A DNA stretch of 64,000 nucleotides from Streptomyces dioscori (GCF_003024195.1 NZ_KZ679052.1:186001-250000); one strand, 5' to 3'. Counted from the first letter of the stretch, positions 1-8,851 are shown. Made by a program: numbers and translations. The notes: generated by a model from the sequence alone, not told the origin.

Positions 1-1
1 A

Positions 2-1168
2 TCGGCATCGGCATCGGCACCGACGCCGGCCGTTCTCGCGGTCGGGGGGTTCCTGGCGCTGGCCCTCGCGGGCACGTGGGCCGTCGCCGAGCACGCGTCC
101 GCGGGCATCCAGGTGCCCCTGGCGATGACGTCCACCATGCTGCACCTGCTGGCGATGGCGGTCTGGCTCGGGGGTCTCGGCGCCCTGCTCACCGCGCTGC
201 ACCGTTCCGAGATCCCGCTCCCGGCGGCGGTCGTGCACCGTTTCTCGCGGCTGGCGTTCGCCTCGGTCACGGTCCTGGTGCTGACCGGCGTCTACCAGTC
301 GTGGCGCGGACTCGGCTCCGTCGACGCGGTGTTCGGCACGTCGTACGGGCGGATCCTGGTCGCGAAGGTGTGCGCGGTGGTGGTGCTGCTGGCCGCGGCG
401 GCCTTCTCGCGCCGCTGGACGGCCCGGTTGACGGAGGTGACCCGACCGTCGAAGGAGCGGGTGCCGGAGATGGCCGTGTCCGGGGCAGTATCAGGGTCGG
501 TATCCGGGTCCGGGGCGGTGTCCGTGTCCGGCCCGATGTCGGACCCGGCGTCGGACCCGACTCCGGGCTCGACGCCGAGTTCGACGCCGAGTCGGACGTC
601 GAGCCCGGTGGCCGACGACCCCTCGCCGACGCCCTCCTCGCCCTCCCCCTCGCCGTCCGGCGGCTCCGGTCACCGCGCCCTGCGCCGCTCGGTTCTCGCC
701 GAGGTGGTCGTGGGGGTGGCGGTGCTGGTGATCACGACGGTGCTGACCGGCACCCAGCCCGGCCGGGCCGAACTGGAGACGGCCGCGGCGGCCGAGTCCA
801 CCGCGAACGCCGCCGGGGGCGGCCCGACCGCGTCCACGACCCTGATCCCCTTCGACGTCGGCACCCCGGGCGGCCACGGCAAGGTGCAGATCGTCCTGGA
901 GCCGGGCCGTGTCGGCGAGAACACGGTCGAGGCGGTCGTCATCGGCCCGGACGGAGGCATCGCCACCGTTCCCGAGATCAAGCTCTCCTTCACCCTCAAG
1001 GCCCAGAAGATCGGCCCCATCGACGCCCGGCTCACCGACCAGGGCGGCTACTGGGGGACCCGGTCCCTCAACCTGCCCCTGGCCGGCACCTGGACGATGA
1101 AGGTCACCGTCCGTACGTCGGACATCGACCAGGTGTCGGAGACCCGGCAGGTGAAGATCGCCCGCTGA
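2..1168 (+). CDS. CopD-domain copper-resistance membrane protein (5' end outside window)
   Basis: The reading frame is open from the window edge, so the N-terminus is missing. Residues corresponding to about 110-430 show the CopD pattern: several hydrophobic segments, a WLGGLGALL stretch, FSRLAFASV, LTGVYQSWRG and TSYGRILVAK. A Pro/Ser/Thr-rich linker follows (about 490-660), then one more membrane segment and a C-terminal beta-rich domain like the periplasmic YtkA/FixH-type modules of CopC-CopD fusions. CopD-family proteins are thought to move copper across the membrane. No His/Met-rich copper motif is visible in the part present, so the copper role is inferred from family. It is followed by about 120 bp of GGAGGGC/ACGGCC-type repeats and then a convergent gene. 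Confidence 0.75.
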   Translation, partial: SASASAPTPAVLAVGGFLALALAGTWAVAEHASAGIQVPLAMTSTMLHLLAMAVWLGGLGALLTALHRSEIPLPAAVVHRFSRLAFASVTVLVLTGVYQSWRGLGSVDAVFGTSYGRILVAKVCAVVVLLAAAAFSRRWTARLTEVTRPSKERVPEMAVSGAVSGSVSGSGAVSVSGPMSDPASDPTPGSTPSSTPSRTSSPVADDPSPTPSSPSPSPSGGSGHRALRRSVLAEVVVGVAVLVITTVLTGTQPGRAELETAAAAESTANAAGGGPTASTTLIPFDVGTPGGHGKVQIVLEPGRVGENTVEAVVIGPDGGIATVPEIKLSFTLKAQKIGPIDARLTDQGGYWGTRSLNLPLAGTWTMKVTVRTSDIDQVSETRQVKIAR

Positions 1169-1292
1169 CCTGCGGAGACGGCCGGAGGGTCGGAGGGTCG
1201 GAGGGCCAGACGGCCAGACGGCCAAACGGCCGGAGGGCCAGACGGTCAGCCGGCCGCGCTGACCCGCCGAGGCGGCCGCCGGTCCCGGGATG

Positions 1293-2366
1293 TCACCAGG
1301 TCGGCATGATCGCCTCGGGGTAGCGGGACCCGGCGGCCCCCCTGGGCAGGATCTCCTGGACGCGGGCCAGGTCCTGCGGGGTGAGCGTGACGTCCGCGGC
1401 GGCCACGTTCTCGGCGAGGCGCTCCGGGCTGCGGGTGCCCGGGATCGGGACGACGTCGTCGCCCTGGGCCAGCAGCCAGGCCAGGGCCAACTGCGTGACC
1501 GAGATTCCCTTGCCCGCCGCGAGGGCGGTCAGTTCGCGGATGGCGGTCAGGTTCCGCTCGTAGTTGCCGGGCTGCCAGCGGTCGTCCCAGCTGCGCATGT
1601 CGTCGGCGGGGTACTCGGCGGCGGGCCGCACGGTGCCGGTCAGGAACCCCCGCCCGAGCGGCGAATACGGTACGAATCCGATGCCCAGCTCACGCACCAC
1701 GGGCAGGACGTCGGCCTCGACGGCCCGCTCGAACACGGAGTACTCGGTCTGCAGCACCGACACCGGGTGGACGGCGTGGGCGCGCCGGAGGATGTCGGGC
1801 CCGGCCTCGCTCAGCCCGAGGTACCGGACCTTGCCTTCGGCGATCAGCTCGCCGATCGTGCCCGCCACGTCCTCGATGGGTACATCCGGGTCGACGCGGT
1901 GCTGGTACAGCACGTCGATGTGGTCGGTGCCGAGGTGACGCAGGCTGTTCTCGGTGACCGCACGGATGTGCTCGGGACGGCTGTTGAGGGCGTAGCCCTC
2001 GGCGTTCTGCGGTGCGTCCATGTCGAAGCCGAACTTGGTGGCGATCACGACGTCGCCGCGGAAGTCCCGTACGGCATGGCCGAGCAGCTGCTCGTTGCTC
2101 CCGGTGCCCATGCCGTACAGCTCGGCGGTGTCGAAGAGGGTGACGCCGAGTTCGTACGCCCGGCGGATGGTCGCGATGCCGCCGGGTTCGTCACCGGAGC
2201 CGTACGCCATGGTCATGCCCATGGTGCCGAGGCCGATCGCGCCGACGGTCAGCCCCTGCCCGCCGAGAGCACGAACGGACAGTCCACTGCTCTTGCCCTG
2301 CTGGGCGTCGTTCTGGTGGTTCTGCTGATTCTGCTGGTCATCGCCCTGCTTGCCTTGCTGTGTCAT
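1293..2366 (-). CDS. aldo/keto reductase
   Basis: A (beta/alpha)8 NADPH-dependent oxidoreductase of the AKR superfamily. The catalytic tetrad is visible: Asp and Tyr in FDTAELYG, Lys in VIATKFG and His in YQHRVDP. The C-terminal cofactor region (VPIPGTRSPERLAENVAA) is typical of the YhdN/AKR11-like group. The N-terminus before ALGGQGL is a Gln/Asn/Gly-rich tail of about 25 residues (QQGKQGDDQQNQQNHQN), unusual for the family. The start is uncertain: ATG at 2366 is used here, and an in-frame ATG at 2402 also exists; neither has a strong ribosome site. It is divergent from an AraC regulator gene, its most likely regulator. The substrate cannot be told. Confidence 0.85.
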   Translation of the reverse strand: MTQQGKQGDDQQNQQNHQNDAQQGKSSGLSVRALGGQGLTVGAIGLGTMGMTMAYGSGDEPGGIATIRRAYELGVTLFDTAELYGMGTGSNEQLLGHAVRDFRGDVVIATKFGFDMDAPQNAEGYALNSRPEHIRAVTENSLRHLGTDHIDVLYQHRVDPDVPIEDVAGTIGELIAEGKVRYLGLSEAGPDILRRAHAVHPVSVLQTEYSVFERAVEADVLPVVRELGIGFVPYSPLGRGFLTGTVRPAAEYPADDMRSWDDRWQPGNYERNLTAIRELTALAAGKGISVTQLALAWLLAQGDDVVPIPGTRSPERLAENVAAADVTLTPQDLARVQEILPRGAAGSRYPEAIMPTW

Positions 2367-2453
2367 GCCGTCAACGCTAGGAGCGCGCACACCACGAGTC
2401 ATGGGCCGTCGGCCGCATAGGATTGCCTGATCCTCTCAGAGCCACCGGCTTCC

Positions 2454-2517
2454 GGAGACGGAGACGGAGACGGAGACGGAGACAGAGACAGCGACAGAGA
2501 CAGACAGCGACAGAGAC
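2454..2517. repeat. hexameric GGAGAC/AGAGAC microsatellite
   Basis: Five perfect GGAGAC units are followed by AGAGAC, AGCGAC, AGAGAC, a four-base AGAC, AGCGAC and AGAGAC. The array ends 11 bases before the ATG of the AraC regulator gene, so it occupies the whole leader and any promoter spacer of that gene. Copy-number change would alter spacing without changing the protein. Confidence 0.85.
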
Positions 2518-2528
2518 AGGGAGCGCGC

Positions 2529-3428
2529 ATGCTGGACGAACTCGCCGCGGTCATCGCCCGGCACGGCAGCGACATGTGGTCCGACACCGCGGTGCCACGC
2601 CAGCGACTGGTGACACTCGACGAGGCGGAGGCGCCGCTCGACCTGCTCTACGAGCCGATGATCTGCTTCGTCGTCCAGGGCTCCAAGAGCAGCGTCGCGG
2701 GCGAGCGGAGCTGGACGGCCGGCCGCGGGCAGGTGTTCCTCAACTCGCTGGTCCTGCCGGTCACGGCCACGTTCGAGGAGGTGCCGTACCGCTCGGCGGT
2801 CCTGCGCCTGGACGGCGGCAGGCTCGCCCAACTCCTGCTGGAACTGGAACCGGACGGCACGGATCAGCCCGTTCTCCCGGGCGCGGGCCCGGCCGGCCCG
2901 GTCACGGCACCGATGACTCCCGAGATCACCGACGCGGTCACCCGCTGGGTACGGCTGCTCGACACCCCGCAGGACATCCGCGCCCTGGCGGGCCGTTTCG
3001 AGATGGAGATCCTCTACCGGCTGCTCGGCACCGGTCTCGGCCCGACCCTGCGGCACTACACCCTGGCCGACTCGCCCGCGGCCAGGGTCCGTACGGCGGC
3101 CCGTTGGATCTGCGCACGGTTCGCCGAGCCGCTCGCCGTCGACGAGATCGCGGCGACGGCGCACATGAGCACCGCGAGCCTGCACCGCAACTTCAAGGCG
3201 GCCACGGGGATGAGCCCCTTGCGCTTCCAGAAGCACCTCCGCCTCCAGGAGGCCCGCCGGCTGCTCCTCGCCGGCAACACCACGGCGGCGCTGGTCGCGG
3301 AGAAGGTCGGTTACGTGTCCGCGACCCAGTTCAACCGTGAGTACCGGCGGACGTACGGCCTCCCGCCGGGCCAGGACACGGCACGCCTGCGCGACCGTCT
3401 GGCGGACGCGGGCACCCGGGCGATGTGA
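2529..3428 (+). CDS. AraC-family transcriptional regulator
   Basis: 299 residues. The N-terminal part (about 20-170) fits the AraC_N type domain (PICFVVQGSKS, LNSLVLPVTATFEE). The C-terminal part (about 190-290) holds two helix-turn-helix units: one around VDEIAATAHMSTASLHRNFKA, and a second around ALVAEKVGYVSATQFNREY followed by the signature RRTYGLPPGQ. ATG at 2529 is preceded by GGGAG. It is divergent from an aldo/keto reductase; such pairs usually mean the AraC protein controls the enzyme in response to an unknown effector. The leader contains a hexamer microsatellite. Confidence 0.9.
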   Translation: MLDELAAVIARHGSDMWSDTAVPRQRLVTLDEAEAPLDLLYEPMICFVVQGSKSSVAGERSWTAGRGQVFLNSLVLPVTATFEEVPYRSAVLRLDGGRLAQLLLELEPDGTDQPVLPGAGPAGPVTAPMTPEITDAVTRWVRLLDTPQDIRALAGRFEMEILYRLLGTGLGPTLRHYTLADSPAARVRTAARWICARFAEPLAVDEIAATAHMSTASLHRNFKAATGMSPLRFQKHLRLQEARRLLLAGNTTAALVAEKVGYVSATQFNREYRRTYGLPPGQDTARLRDRLADAGTRAM

Positions 3429-3470
3429 ACAGCCCCCGCTCCCTCCCTCCCTCCCTCCTTCCTCTCACTC

Positions 3471-3905
3471 TCACTCGGCATCCCAGTGGGCAAGGCGGTC
3501 CAGGGCGGCGGAGGTCCGCGCGAAACCCTGGTCGCCGAGGAGGGCGCGCAGCTCACCGTTGAAGCGGTCGATCTCCGGCTGGGCGGCGCGCAGGGCGGCG
3601 GAGCCCTCGGCGGTGAGCTCCAGCGTCACGGCCCGGTGCTCGCGCGGATGGGCCCGCCGTACGACGAACCCGGCCGCGGTGAGCCGTGCGACGAGCGCGG
3701 TGACGGCGGACTCGCGCAGCCCCAGGGTGCGGGCGAGCTCCCGCTGGGTCCCGCCGGGCCGGTCGCGCACGGCGAACAACGCACCGAGCTGAGCGGTGGT
3801 GACCCCGGCGGCGGCCACACAACGCCGGTCGGCGACCGTACGCAGCCGAAGAGCGGCCCGCTGCAGAAGAAAGAACAACCGCTGATCGGCTTCGGGTTCG
3901 GACAT
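3471..3905 (-). CDS. MarR-family transcriptional regulator
   Basis: 144 residues with a winged helix: GVTTAQLGALFAV, then the recognition region TQRELARTLGLRESAVTALVARL, then the wing with VVRRAHPREHRAVTLELT. The start is ATG at 3905 (protein begins MSEPEADQRL). The open frame runs further upstream, but that part crosses the palindrome and the neighbouring gene and is not family-like. It is divergent from a hotdog thioesterase, with a perfect 26-bp palindrome between them. The likely role is a ligand-responsive repressor of itself and of the thioesterase; the ligand may be an aromatic or acyl-CoA type compound (inference). Confidence 0.9.
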   Translation of the reverse strand: MSEPEADQRLFFLLQRAALRLRTVADRRCVAAAGVTTAQLGALFAVRDRPGGTQRELARTLGLRESAVTALVARLTAAGFVVRRAHPREHRAVTLELTAEGSAALRAAQPEIDRFNGELRALLGDQGFARTSAALDRLAHWDAE

Positions 3906-3940
3906 GGCCCGATGTTGACAGATGAGACAGCCGTACGGGA

Positions 3941-3966
3941 CTCTCACTTCACTAGTGAAGTGAGAG
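3941..3966. promoter_or_regulatory. perfect 26-bp palindrome, probable MarR operator
   Basis: Both 13-base arms match exactly around the centre ACTAGT, with no spacer; the inner core is TTCACTAGTGAA. It lies in the 123-bp space between the divergent marR and thioesterase genes, as expected for an autoregulatory MarR site. The TTCA-N4-TGAA core is also found beside the second MarR gene of this window (52854-52877 and 53507-53518). Confidence 0.8.
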
Positions 3967-4028
3967 CCGCTGCATTGCCAGTGCGCGCCTCTCGTCCCCT
4001 CCCTGACGTCCGAAGCTGAGGTGCAGGT

Positions 4029-4475
4029 GTGAAGGACTCTCTGGACCTGGCCGCAGCCCAGGAGGCACTGGCGGCACAGCCTTTCAGCAGGCTGCTCGGC
4101 ACCCGCCTGGTGGCCTTCGGCAAGGGCGAGGCGGTACTGGAACTGGACATCCGGGACGACCTGCGCCAGCAGAACGGCTTCGTGCACGGCGGCGTACTCG
4201 GCTACGCGGCCGACAACGCGCTGACCTTCGCCGCGGGCAGCGCCGCCGGAGCACACGTACTCACCTCGGGCTTCACCATCGACTACCTGCGCCCGGCCGA
4301 CGGCGCCCTCCTACGGGCCCACGCCCACGTCGTCCGAGCCGGCCGCACCCGGATCGTCTCCCGCTGCGACCTGTCGACGCTGGACGCACAGGGAACGCAG
4401 ACGCTGTGCGCGGTGGCACAGGGGACGATCGCGGTACGGGCCGCCGTCCACGGGGACACCGCCCCCGGTATCTAG
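4029..4475 (+). CDS. PaaI-family hotdog thioesterase
   Basis: 148 residues, the normal size of a single-hotdog acyl-CoA thioesterase. The family signature is clear: NGFVHGGVLGYAADNAL (residues 49-65), where the HGG motif and Asp62 would sit in the active site, then HVLTSGFTIDYLRPADG and a C-terminal strand. Such enzymes hydrolyse CoA thioesters of aromatic or short acyl acids in the cytoplasm. The start is GTG at 4029, with GAGG a few bases upstream. The divergent marR gene and palindrome suggest it is induced when the MarR ligand is present. Confidence 0.85.
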   Translation: MKDSLDLAAAQEALAAQPFSRLLGTRLVAFGKGEAVLELDIRDDLRQQNGFVHGGVLGYAADNALTFAAGSAAGAHVLTSGFTIDYLRPADGALLRAHAHVVRAGRTRIVSRCDLSTLDAQGTQTLCAVAQGTIAVRAAVHGDTAPGI

Positions 4476-4709
4476 TTCGCCCGCGGTTGAACCCCGCGGT
4501 AGGACATCACCGACGACGGCACGCTTCCTCCTCCTCCTCCTCCTCTAGAAGACCCCTTGCCGATGGCCGCCGGGAAATTTTCACGAGCCGGTCGATGAAT
4601 CGCCAGGGCATCGACCACGACAGCGAAAACGATCTGGCCGACCCAGTGGTGGACGATGATGCGCCATCGGGCAGTCATGTGTACGACGAGCCGCCGCCCT
4701 GGCCGACCA

Positions 4710-5204
4710 TCACGGGTGACGATGGGTGGACGGTGGCTGCAGATCGTTCCGCATGATCCGCTGAAGAGCATCCAGGTCGGCGAAGAATGAGCGTATGGCC
4801 AGCCGGTATTCCGGCGTCTCGAATGTCACCGCTTCCGAACACAGCAGGTCGCGTGCGGTCCGTAGCCGTTCATAGACCCCCTCGGCGGCCCGGTATACGT
4901 GATCGGGTCCGGATATGGCCACTTCCCGCAGAACGGACTTGGCGTCGGAGTGCTGCGGATCACTGAGAAAAGCGTCGTGAACGGCTCGCTGCCGAGCAAG
5001 GCCGGATTCCCCCTGAGAGGCCGCCACCGTCATACGGCTGTGCGCCTGGGCCAGTGAGGCCAGAAACCTGGCGTAAGTGATCCGCTTCACTTCCGCCCAA
5101 CGCTGTTCTCTCTCGCGCCGAGAACGCAGAACGTCGGTCACCAGCGTTGCGCCGATCCCCAAAAACGCGCCGACCGCCACAACCGCCAGAGTCCCCCACT
5201 CCAT
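4710..5204 (-). CDS. small membrane-anchored protein of unknown function
   Basis: 164 residues. An N-terminal hydrophobic helix (about 5-25, WGTLAVVAVGAFLGIGATLV) is followed by a basic stop-transfer (RSRREREQRW) and a long, mostly helical cytoplasmic part with many Arg, Glu and Ala. The family is not recognised, although this layout (one N-terminal helix plus a helical tail) is common in actinobacterial hypothetical proteins. The bases between the thioesterase gene and this gene contain a short CT-rich run and nothing else recognisable. Confidence 0.6.
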   Translation of the reverse strand: MEWGTLAVVAVGAFLGIGATLVTDVLRSRREREQRWAEVKRITYARFLASLAQAHSRMTVAASQGESGLARQRAVHDAFLSDPQHSDAKSVLREVAISGPDHVYRAAEGVYERLRTARDLLCSEAVTFETPEYRLAIRSFFADLDALQRIMRNDLQPPSTHRHP

Positions 5205-5584
5205 GCGTGCAGGCTACGAGGTCCCCCACAAGGCGTCCATACGCTCCCGGTTTGAGCAAGGCTCACGACACGTCCCACCACCGGCCCAGCGTGACCGGAG
5301 CCAACCTCCCGGCCACGCAACACGGTGTCCAACGGTGCTGACTACCGCTGTGTCTTGGCGGATCAGTCACCGCTCGGTCGTGGAGACGGGGCGACAGTTT
5401 TGCGACCGATCCCCGTCGACGAGCACGGACGGAACCGCGGGTCATCGCCCCCACGGCGAGCAGCACGACGGACGGCAAGAACATCGTGCAGTCCACACAC
5501 GGACGAGGTCAGGCGACAACGCCCGACCGCACGACGCACCGTCGGCACGGTCCGGCTCATCCCCAGGGCCGCGTTGAGACCGCA
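5205..5584. other. gap without a supported gene
   Basis: Several overlapping open frames exist on both strands but none has a ribosome site, typical codon bias or a recognisable product. Base composition is less GC-rich than in the neighbouring genes. Nothing convincing is seen apart from the terminator that follows. Confidence 0.6.
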
Positions 5585-5628
5585 AACGTTGAAGGGCCCC
5601 ACCGCAAGCGGTGGGGCCCTTCAACGTT
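5585..5628 (-). terminator. strong hairpin downstream of tRNA-Ser
   Basis: A perfect 21-bp stem (5585-5605 with 5608-5628) and an AA centre. It lies 17 bases past the 3' end of the minus-strand tRNA-Ser gene and is its likely terminator. Confidence 0.75.
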
Positions 5629-5645
5629 AGTGCCCGGTGAGGCAC

Positions 5646-5733
5646 TGGCGGAGGATACGAGATTCGAACTCGTGAGGGGTTGCCCCCAACACGCTTTCCA
5701 AGCGTGCGCCCTAGGCCACTAGGCGAATCCTCC
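5646..5733 (-). tRNA. tRNA-Ser (anticodon GGA)
   Basis: 88 nt including an encoded CCA. The acceptor stem is GGAGGAT/ATCCTCC, the anticodon loop TTGGAAA lies in a CACGC/GCGTG stem, the class II long variable arm is present, and the T-loop is TTCGAAT. It is the only tRNA in the window with CCA encoded. It reads away from the SRP RNA gene. Confidence 0.95.
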
Positions 5734-5808
5734 GGGGCAAACAATACAAGACGTTGAGCAGTGCTCGCGAACTCGTTCCCCCCGCTCGGATCGGGTACTG
5801 TGTGCGCA

Positions 5809-5894
5809 GCCCCTCACGTGGCGCTATCTGACTGAACTCCCCCAGGGCCGGAAGGCAGCAAGGGTAGGTTGGCTCTGGCGGGTGCGTGGGGGGC
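5809..5894 (+). ncRNA. ffs: signal recognition particle RNA (4.5S type)
   Basis: The conserved SRP domain IV core GGCCGGAAGGCAGCAAGGG is present at about 5844-5863, with flanking bases that fold back on each other. The outer stem pairs GCCCCTCACG at the 5' end with GCGTGGGGGGC at the 3' end, giving the short hairpin-type RNA of about 85 nt. It binds Ffh and directs membrane-protein synthesis. The place just upstream of dnaX matches other Streptomyces. Ends are estimated from the stem. Confidence 0.9.
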
Positions 5895-6015
5895 GCTTGC
5901 GTTTGCGGGGTGAGGCGGAGGCCGATTCGGGCCGGTCGGCCCGAGGGTGCCGGACGTTGGCGGTGGGGCCGGGTGGGCGGGAGTCGGCGGGCGTTCCCCG
6001 TTGTCAGTGGGCGCC

Positions 6016-6021
6016 TATAAC
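6016..6021 (+). promoter_or_regulatory. -10 hexamer of a probably leaderless dnaX transcript
   Basis: TATAAC lies nine bases before the GTG at 6031. No Shine-Dalgarno sequence precedes the gene. A transcript starting 6-9 bases downstream of this hexamer would begin at or next to the start codon. The -35 region is weak. Confidence 0.45.
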
Positions 6022-6030
6022 CTCGTGTGT

Positions 6031-8538
6031 GTGTCGTCCCTCGCGCTGTACCGCCGTTATCGCCCGGAGTCGTTCGCCGAGGTCATCGGGCAGGAGCATG
6101 TCACCGACCCGCTGCAGCAGGCGCTGCGGAACAACCGGGTCAATCACGCGTACCTGTTCAGCGGGCCGCGCGGCTGCGGGAAGACGACCAGTGCGCGCAT
6201 CCTCGCGCGCTGTCTGAACTGCGAGCAGGGACCTACGCCCACACCGTGCGGCGAGTGCCAGTCCTGCCGGGATCTCGCGCGCAACGGGCCCGGGTCCATC
6301 GACGTCATCGAGATCGACGCGGCCTCCCACGGTGGTGTGGACGACGCCCGTGACCTGCGTGAGAAGGCCTTTTTCGGGCCCGCGAGCAGCCGGTACAAGA
6401 TCTACATCATCGACGAGGCCCACATGGTCACGTCGGCCGGTTTCAACGCGCTGCTGAAGGTCGTCGAGGAGCCGCCGGAGCACCTCAAGTTCATCTTCGC
6501 CACCACCGAGCCCGAGAAGGTCATCGGGACGATCCGCTCGCGTACGCATCACTATCCGTTCCGGCTGGTTCCCCCCGGGACCCTGCGGGAGTACCTCGGC
6601 GAGGTCTGCGGACGTGAGGGCATGCCCGTCGAGGACGGGGTGCTTCCGCTCGTCGTGCGGGCCGGCGCGGGCTCCGTGCGTGACTCGATGTCCGTCATGG
6701 ACCAGCTCCTCGCGGGCGCCCGGGACAACGGTGTGACGTACGCCATGGCCACCTCACTCCTCGGATACACGGACGGCTCGCTGCTCGACTCCGTGGTCGA
6801 GGCCTTCGCCGCGGGTGACGGCGCCGCCGCCTTCGAGGTCGTCGACCGTGTCATCGAGGGGGGCAACGACCCCCGGCGGTTCGTCGCCGACCTGCTGGAG
6901 CGGCTGCGGGACCTCGTGATCCTGGCGGCCGTGCCCGACGCTGGTGAGAAGGGGCTCATCGACGCCCCCGTGGACGTGGTGGAGCGGATGACGGCCCAGG
7001 CCGGCGTCTTCGGCGCCGCCGAGCTGAGCCGCGCCGCCGACCTCGTCAACGCCGGGCTGACGGAGATGCGGGGGGCCACCTCGCCCCGCCTCCAGCTCGA
7101 ACTGATCTGCGCGCGCGTGCTGCTGCCCGCGGCCTACGGCGACGAGCGGTCCGTCATGGCCCGCCTCGACCGGATCGAGCGCGGCGTGAACTTCAGCGGG
7201 GGAGGGGCAGGAGGCGGACTCGGTGGCGGGGTCGGTGGGCCCGCCGTCGGTTACGTGCCTGGGCCCGACGCACACCCGGGGGCCCAGATGGGAGCCCCCG
7301 CCGGACAACCGGGACACGCGGGGATGCCGGGCGGCGGGGCCGCCGCCGCTCGCGCCGCCGTGCGGGGAGGGGGCGTGGGACAGGCGCCCGGAGCTCCCGG
7401 TCCCGGCCCCGGTCCCGGTCCCGGCCCCGGTTCCGGCCTCGGTTCCGGTCCCGGCCCCGGTGGTGATGCGGGAGCCGGGCCCGCCCACGGACCAGCAGCT
7501 CCCGCGGCCGCGTACACACCCCCGCCCGCTCCCGTCGAGCCGGCTCCCAGCCACAGTCCCAGCCCCAGCCACAACCCCAGCCTCAGTCCGGTCGCGCCTG
7601 CCGCCCACGCACCCACCCCCGCTCCCGCCGCGGAACAGCCGGCCGCCCCGGGCGCCGGTGGTGCGCCCGGTGCCTGGCCCACCGCGACGGCCGTGGGCAG
7701 CGGGCGGCGGCCGGGCGGCTGGCCGACCACGGCAGGCGCAGGCGGGGGGCAGCCCCCGTCCGGAGGGTCCGCCGCGTCGGGCGCCCGCCCGGCACCGGCG
7801 TCCGCGCCCTCCCAAGCGCCTTCCGCCGCCGCCTCCTCGCAGGGGACCGGCGGCCCCGCCGCGTACTCCGCTCCTCCGAGCGGTGGGCCCGACCCCCGTA
7901 CGCTCTGGCCGAACATCCTGGAGGCGGTCAAGAACCGTCGCCGCTTCACCTGGATCCTGCTCAGCCAGAACGCCCAGGTGACCGGTTTCGACGGCACCAC
8001 GCTCCAGATCGGCTTCGTCAACGTCGGAGCGCGGGACAACTTCGCGAGCAGCGGCAGCGAGGAGGTGCTGCGGCAGGCGCTGTCCGAGCTGTTCAACGTG
8101 ACCTGGAAGATCGAGGCGGTCATCGATCCTTCCGGAGGTTCGGCGCCCCCGCCCGCGCCCGGTGGCGGCTTCGGTGGCGGTGGCGGTGGTTACGGCGGCG
8201 GCTACCCGTCGGGTGGCGGCGCTGCTCAGGGCACGGGCGCGCCCCGCCCCGCCCCGCAGCAGCCCGCCGCCCCGGCTCCGGCGCCCGGGCCGTCCTCCGC
8301 ACAGTCCCAGAACCGCCCGGCGCCCGCCTCCGCCTCCGGTTCCGGCTCCACGCCCTCGTCCGCGCCGGCGCACCAGCCCCCACCCCGCCCCGCCGCCCAG
8401 GAACCGCCTCCCATCTCCCCGGAGGACGACACCCCGGAGGACGACGACCCCGACCTCGACGAGTCGGCCCTCTCCGGCCACGAACTGATCGTCCGAGAAC
8501 TGGGAGCGACGGTCCTGGAAGAGTTCACGAACGACTGA
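6031..8538 (+). CDS. dnaX: DNA polymerase III subunit gamma/tau
   Basis: 835 residues from GTG 6031; the reading VSSLALYRRYRPESF matches the family N-terminus. It is the clamp-loader ATPase of the replisome. Walker A is GPRGCGKT (about 45-52), the four-Cys zinc module CLNCEQGPTPTPCGECQSC is at about 61-79, Walker B is IYIIDEAHM (about 124-132) and sensor 1 is FATTEPE. Domain III follows to about residue 390. Then comes a very long Gly/Pro/Ala/Ser-rich region (about 390-620, including Gly-Pro dipeptide repeats). A folded tau-like block is at about 625-710 (LWPNILEAVKNRRRFTW), followed by another disordered stretch and an acidic tail. The length exceeds most bacterial DnaX because of the disordered linkers. 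An in-frame GTG at 6025 is an alternative start. Confidence 0.95.
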   Translation: MSSLALYRRYRPESFAEVIGQEHVTDPLQQALRNNRVNHAYLFSGPRGCGKTTSARILARCLNCEQGPTPTPCGECQSCRDLARNGPGSIDVIEIDAASHGGVDDARDLREKAFFGPASSRYKIYIIDEAHMVTSAGFNALLKVVEEPPEHLKFIFATTEPEKVIGTIRSRTHHYPFRLVPPGTLREYLGEVCGREGMPVEDGVLPLVVRAGAGSVRDSMSVMDQLLAGARDNGVTYAMATSLLGYTDGSLLDSVVEAFAAGDGAAAFEVVDRVIEGGNDPRRFVADLLERLRDLVILAAVPDAGEKGLIDAPVDVVERMTAQAGVFGAAELSRAADLVNAGLTEMRGATSPRLQLELICARVLLPAAYGDERSVMARLDRIERGVNFSGGGAGGGLGGGVGGPAVGYVPGPDAHPGAQMGAPAGQPGHAGMPGGGAAAARAAVRGGGVGQAPGAPGPGPGPGPGPGSGLGSGPGPGGDAGAGPAHGPAAPAAAYTPPPAPVEPAPSHSPSPSHNPSLSPVAPAAHAPTPAPAAEQPAAPGAGGAPGAWPTATAVGSGRRPGGWPTTAGAGGGQPPSGGSAASGARPAPASAPSQAPSAAASSQGTGGPAAYSAPPSGGPDPRTLWPNILEAVKNRRRFTWILLSQNAQVTGFDGTTLQIGFVNVGARDNFASSGSEEVLRQALSELFNVTWKIEAVIDPSGGSAPPPAPGGGFGGGGGGYGGGYPSGGGAAQGTGAPRPAPQQPAAPAPAPGPSSAQSQNRPAPASASGSGSTPSSAPAHQPPPRPAAQEPPPISPEDDTPEDDDPDLDESALSGHELIVRELGATVLEEFTND

Positions 8539-8604
8539 CCGACCAACGCCCCACCCGGGCAGACCCACCGAGCACAACCCCGCCCCCGCCCGCCTGCCCA
8601 CTCA

Positions 8605-8790
8605 AGGGGCGCGGGGAATTGCGCCCCAGCCCCCAGCCCGCGCCCCCCGACACACAACCCCGCCCCCCACCCACCCAAGGCGCGCAAGGAACTGCGCACC
8701 CAGCCCCCACACTGCGGCACTGGACGTACGACCTTGACCCCCACCCACCCAAGGGGCGCGGGGAACTGCGCGACAAGCCCCCACCCACCC
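8605..8790 (+). repeat. three copies of the intergenic GGGGCGCGGGGAACTGCGC repeat
   Basis: Copies begin near 8605, 8677 and 8752, all in the same orientation and separated by about 30-bp CCCCACCC-rich spacers. The consensus over the window is AGGGGCGCGGGGAACTGCGC, followed by GACCAGCCCCCACGGACCC and GCAGCC. The middle copy is diverged. They fill the space between dnaX and the purD promoter. Confidence 0.85.
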
Positions 8791-8851
8791 GGCACAGATG
8801 CCGAACCGTCCAGCTGCCCGACACCAGATCCCCCGCCGGCCAGCCGCCCGC

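Noticed and set aside
5325..5630. Small plus-strand ORF before tRNA-Ser
   Set aside because: No ribosome site, and it runs into the tRNA terminator hairpin.
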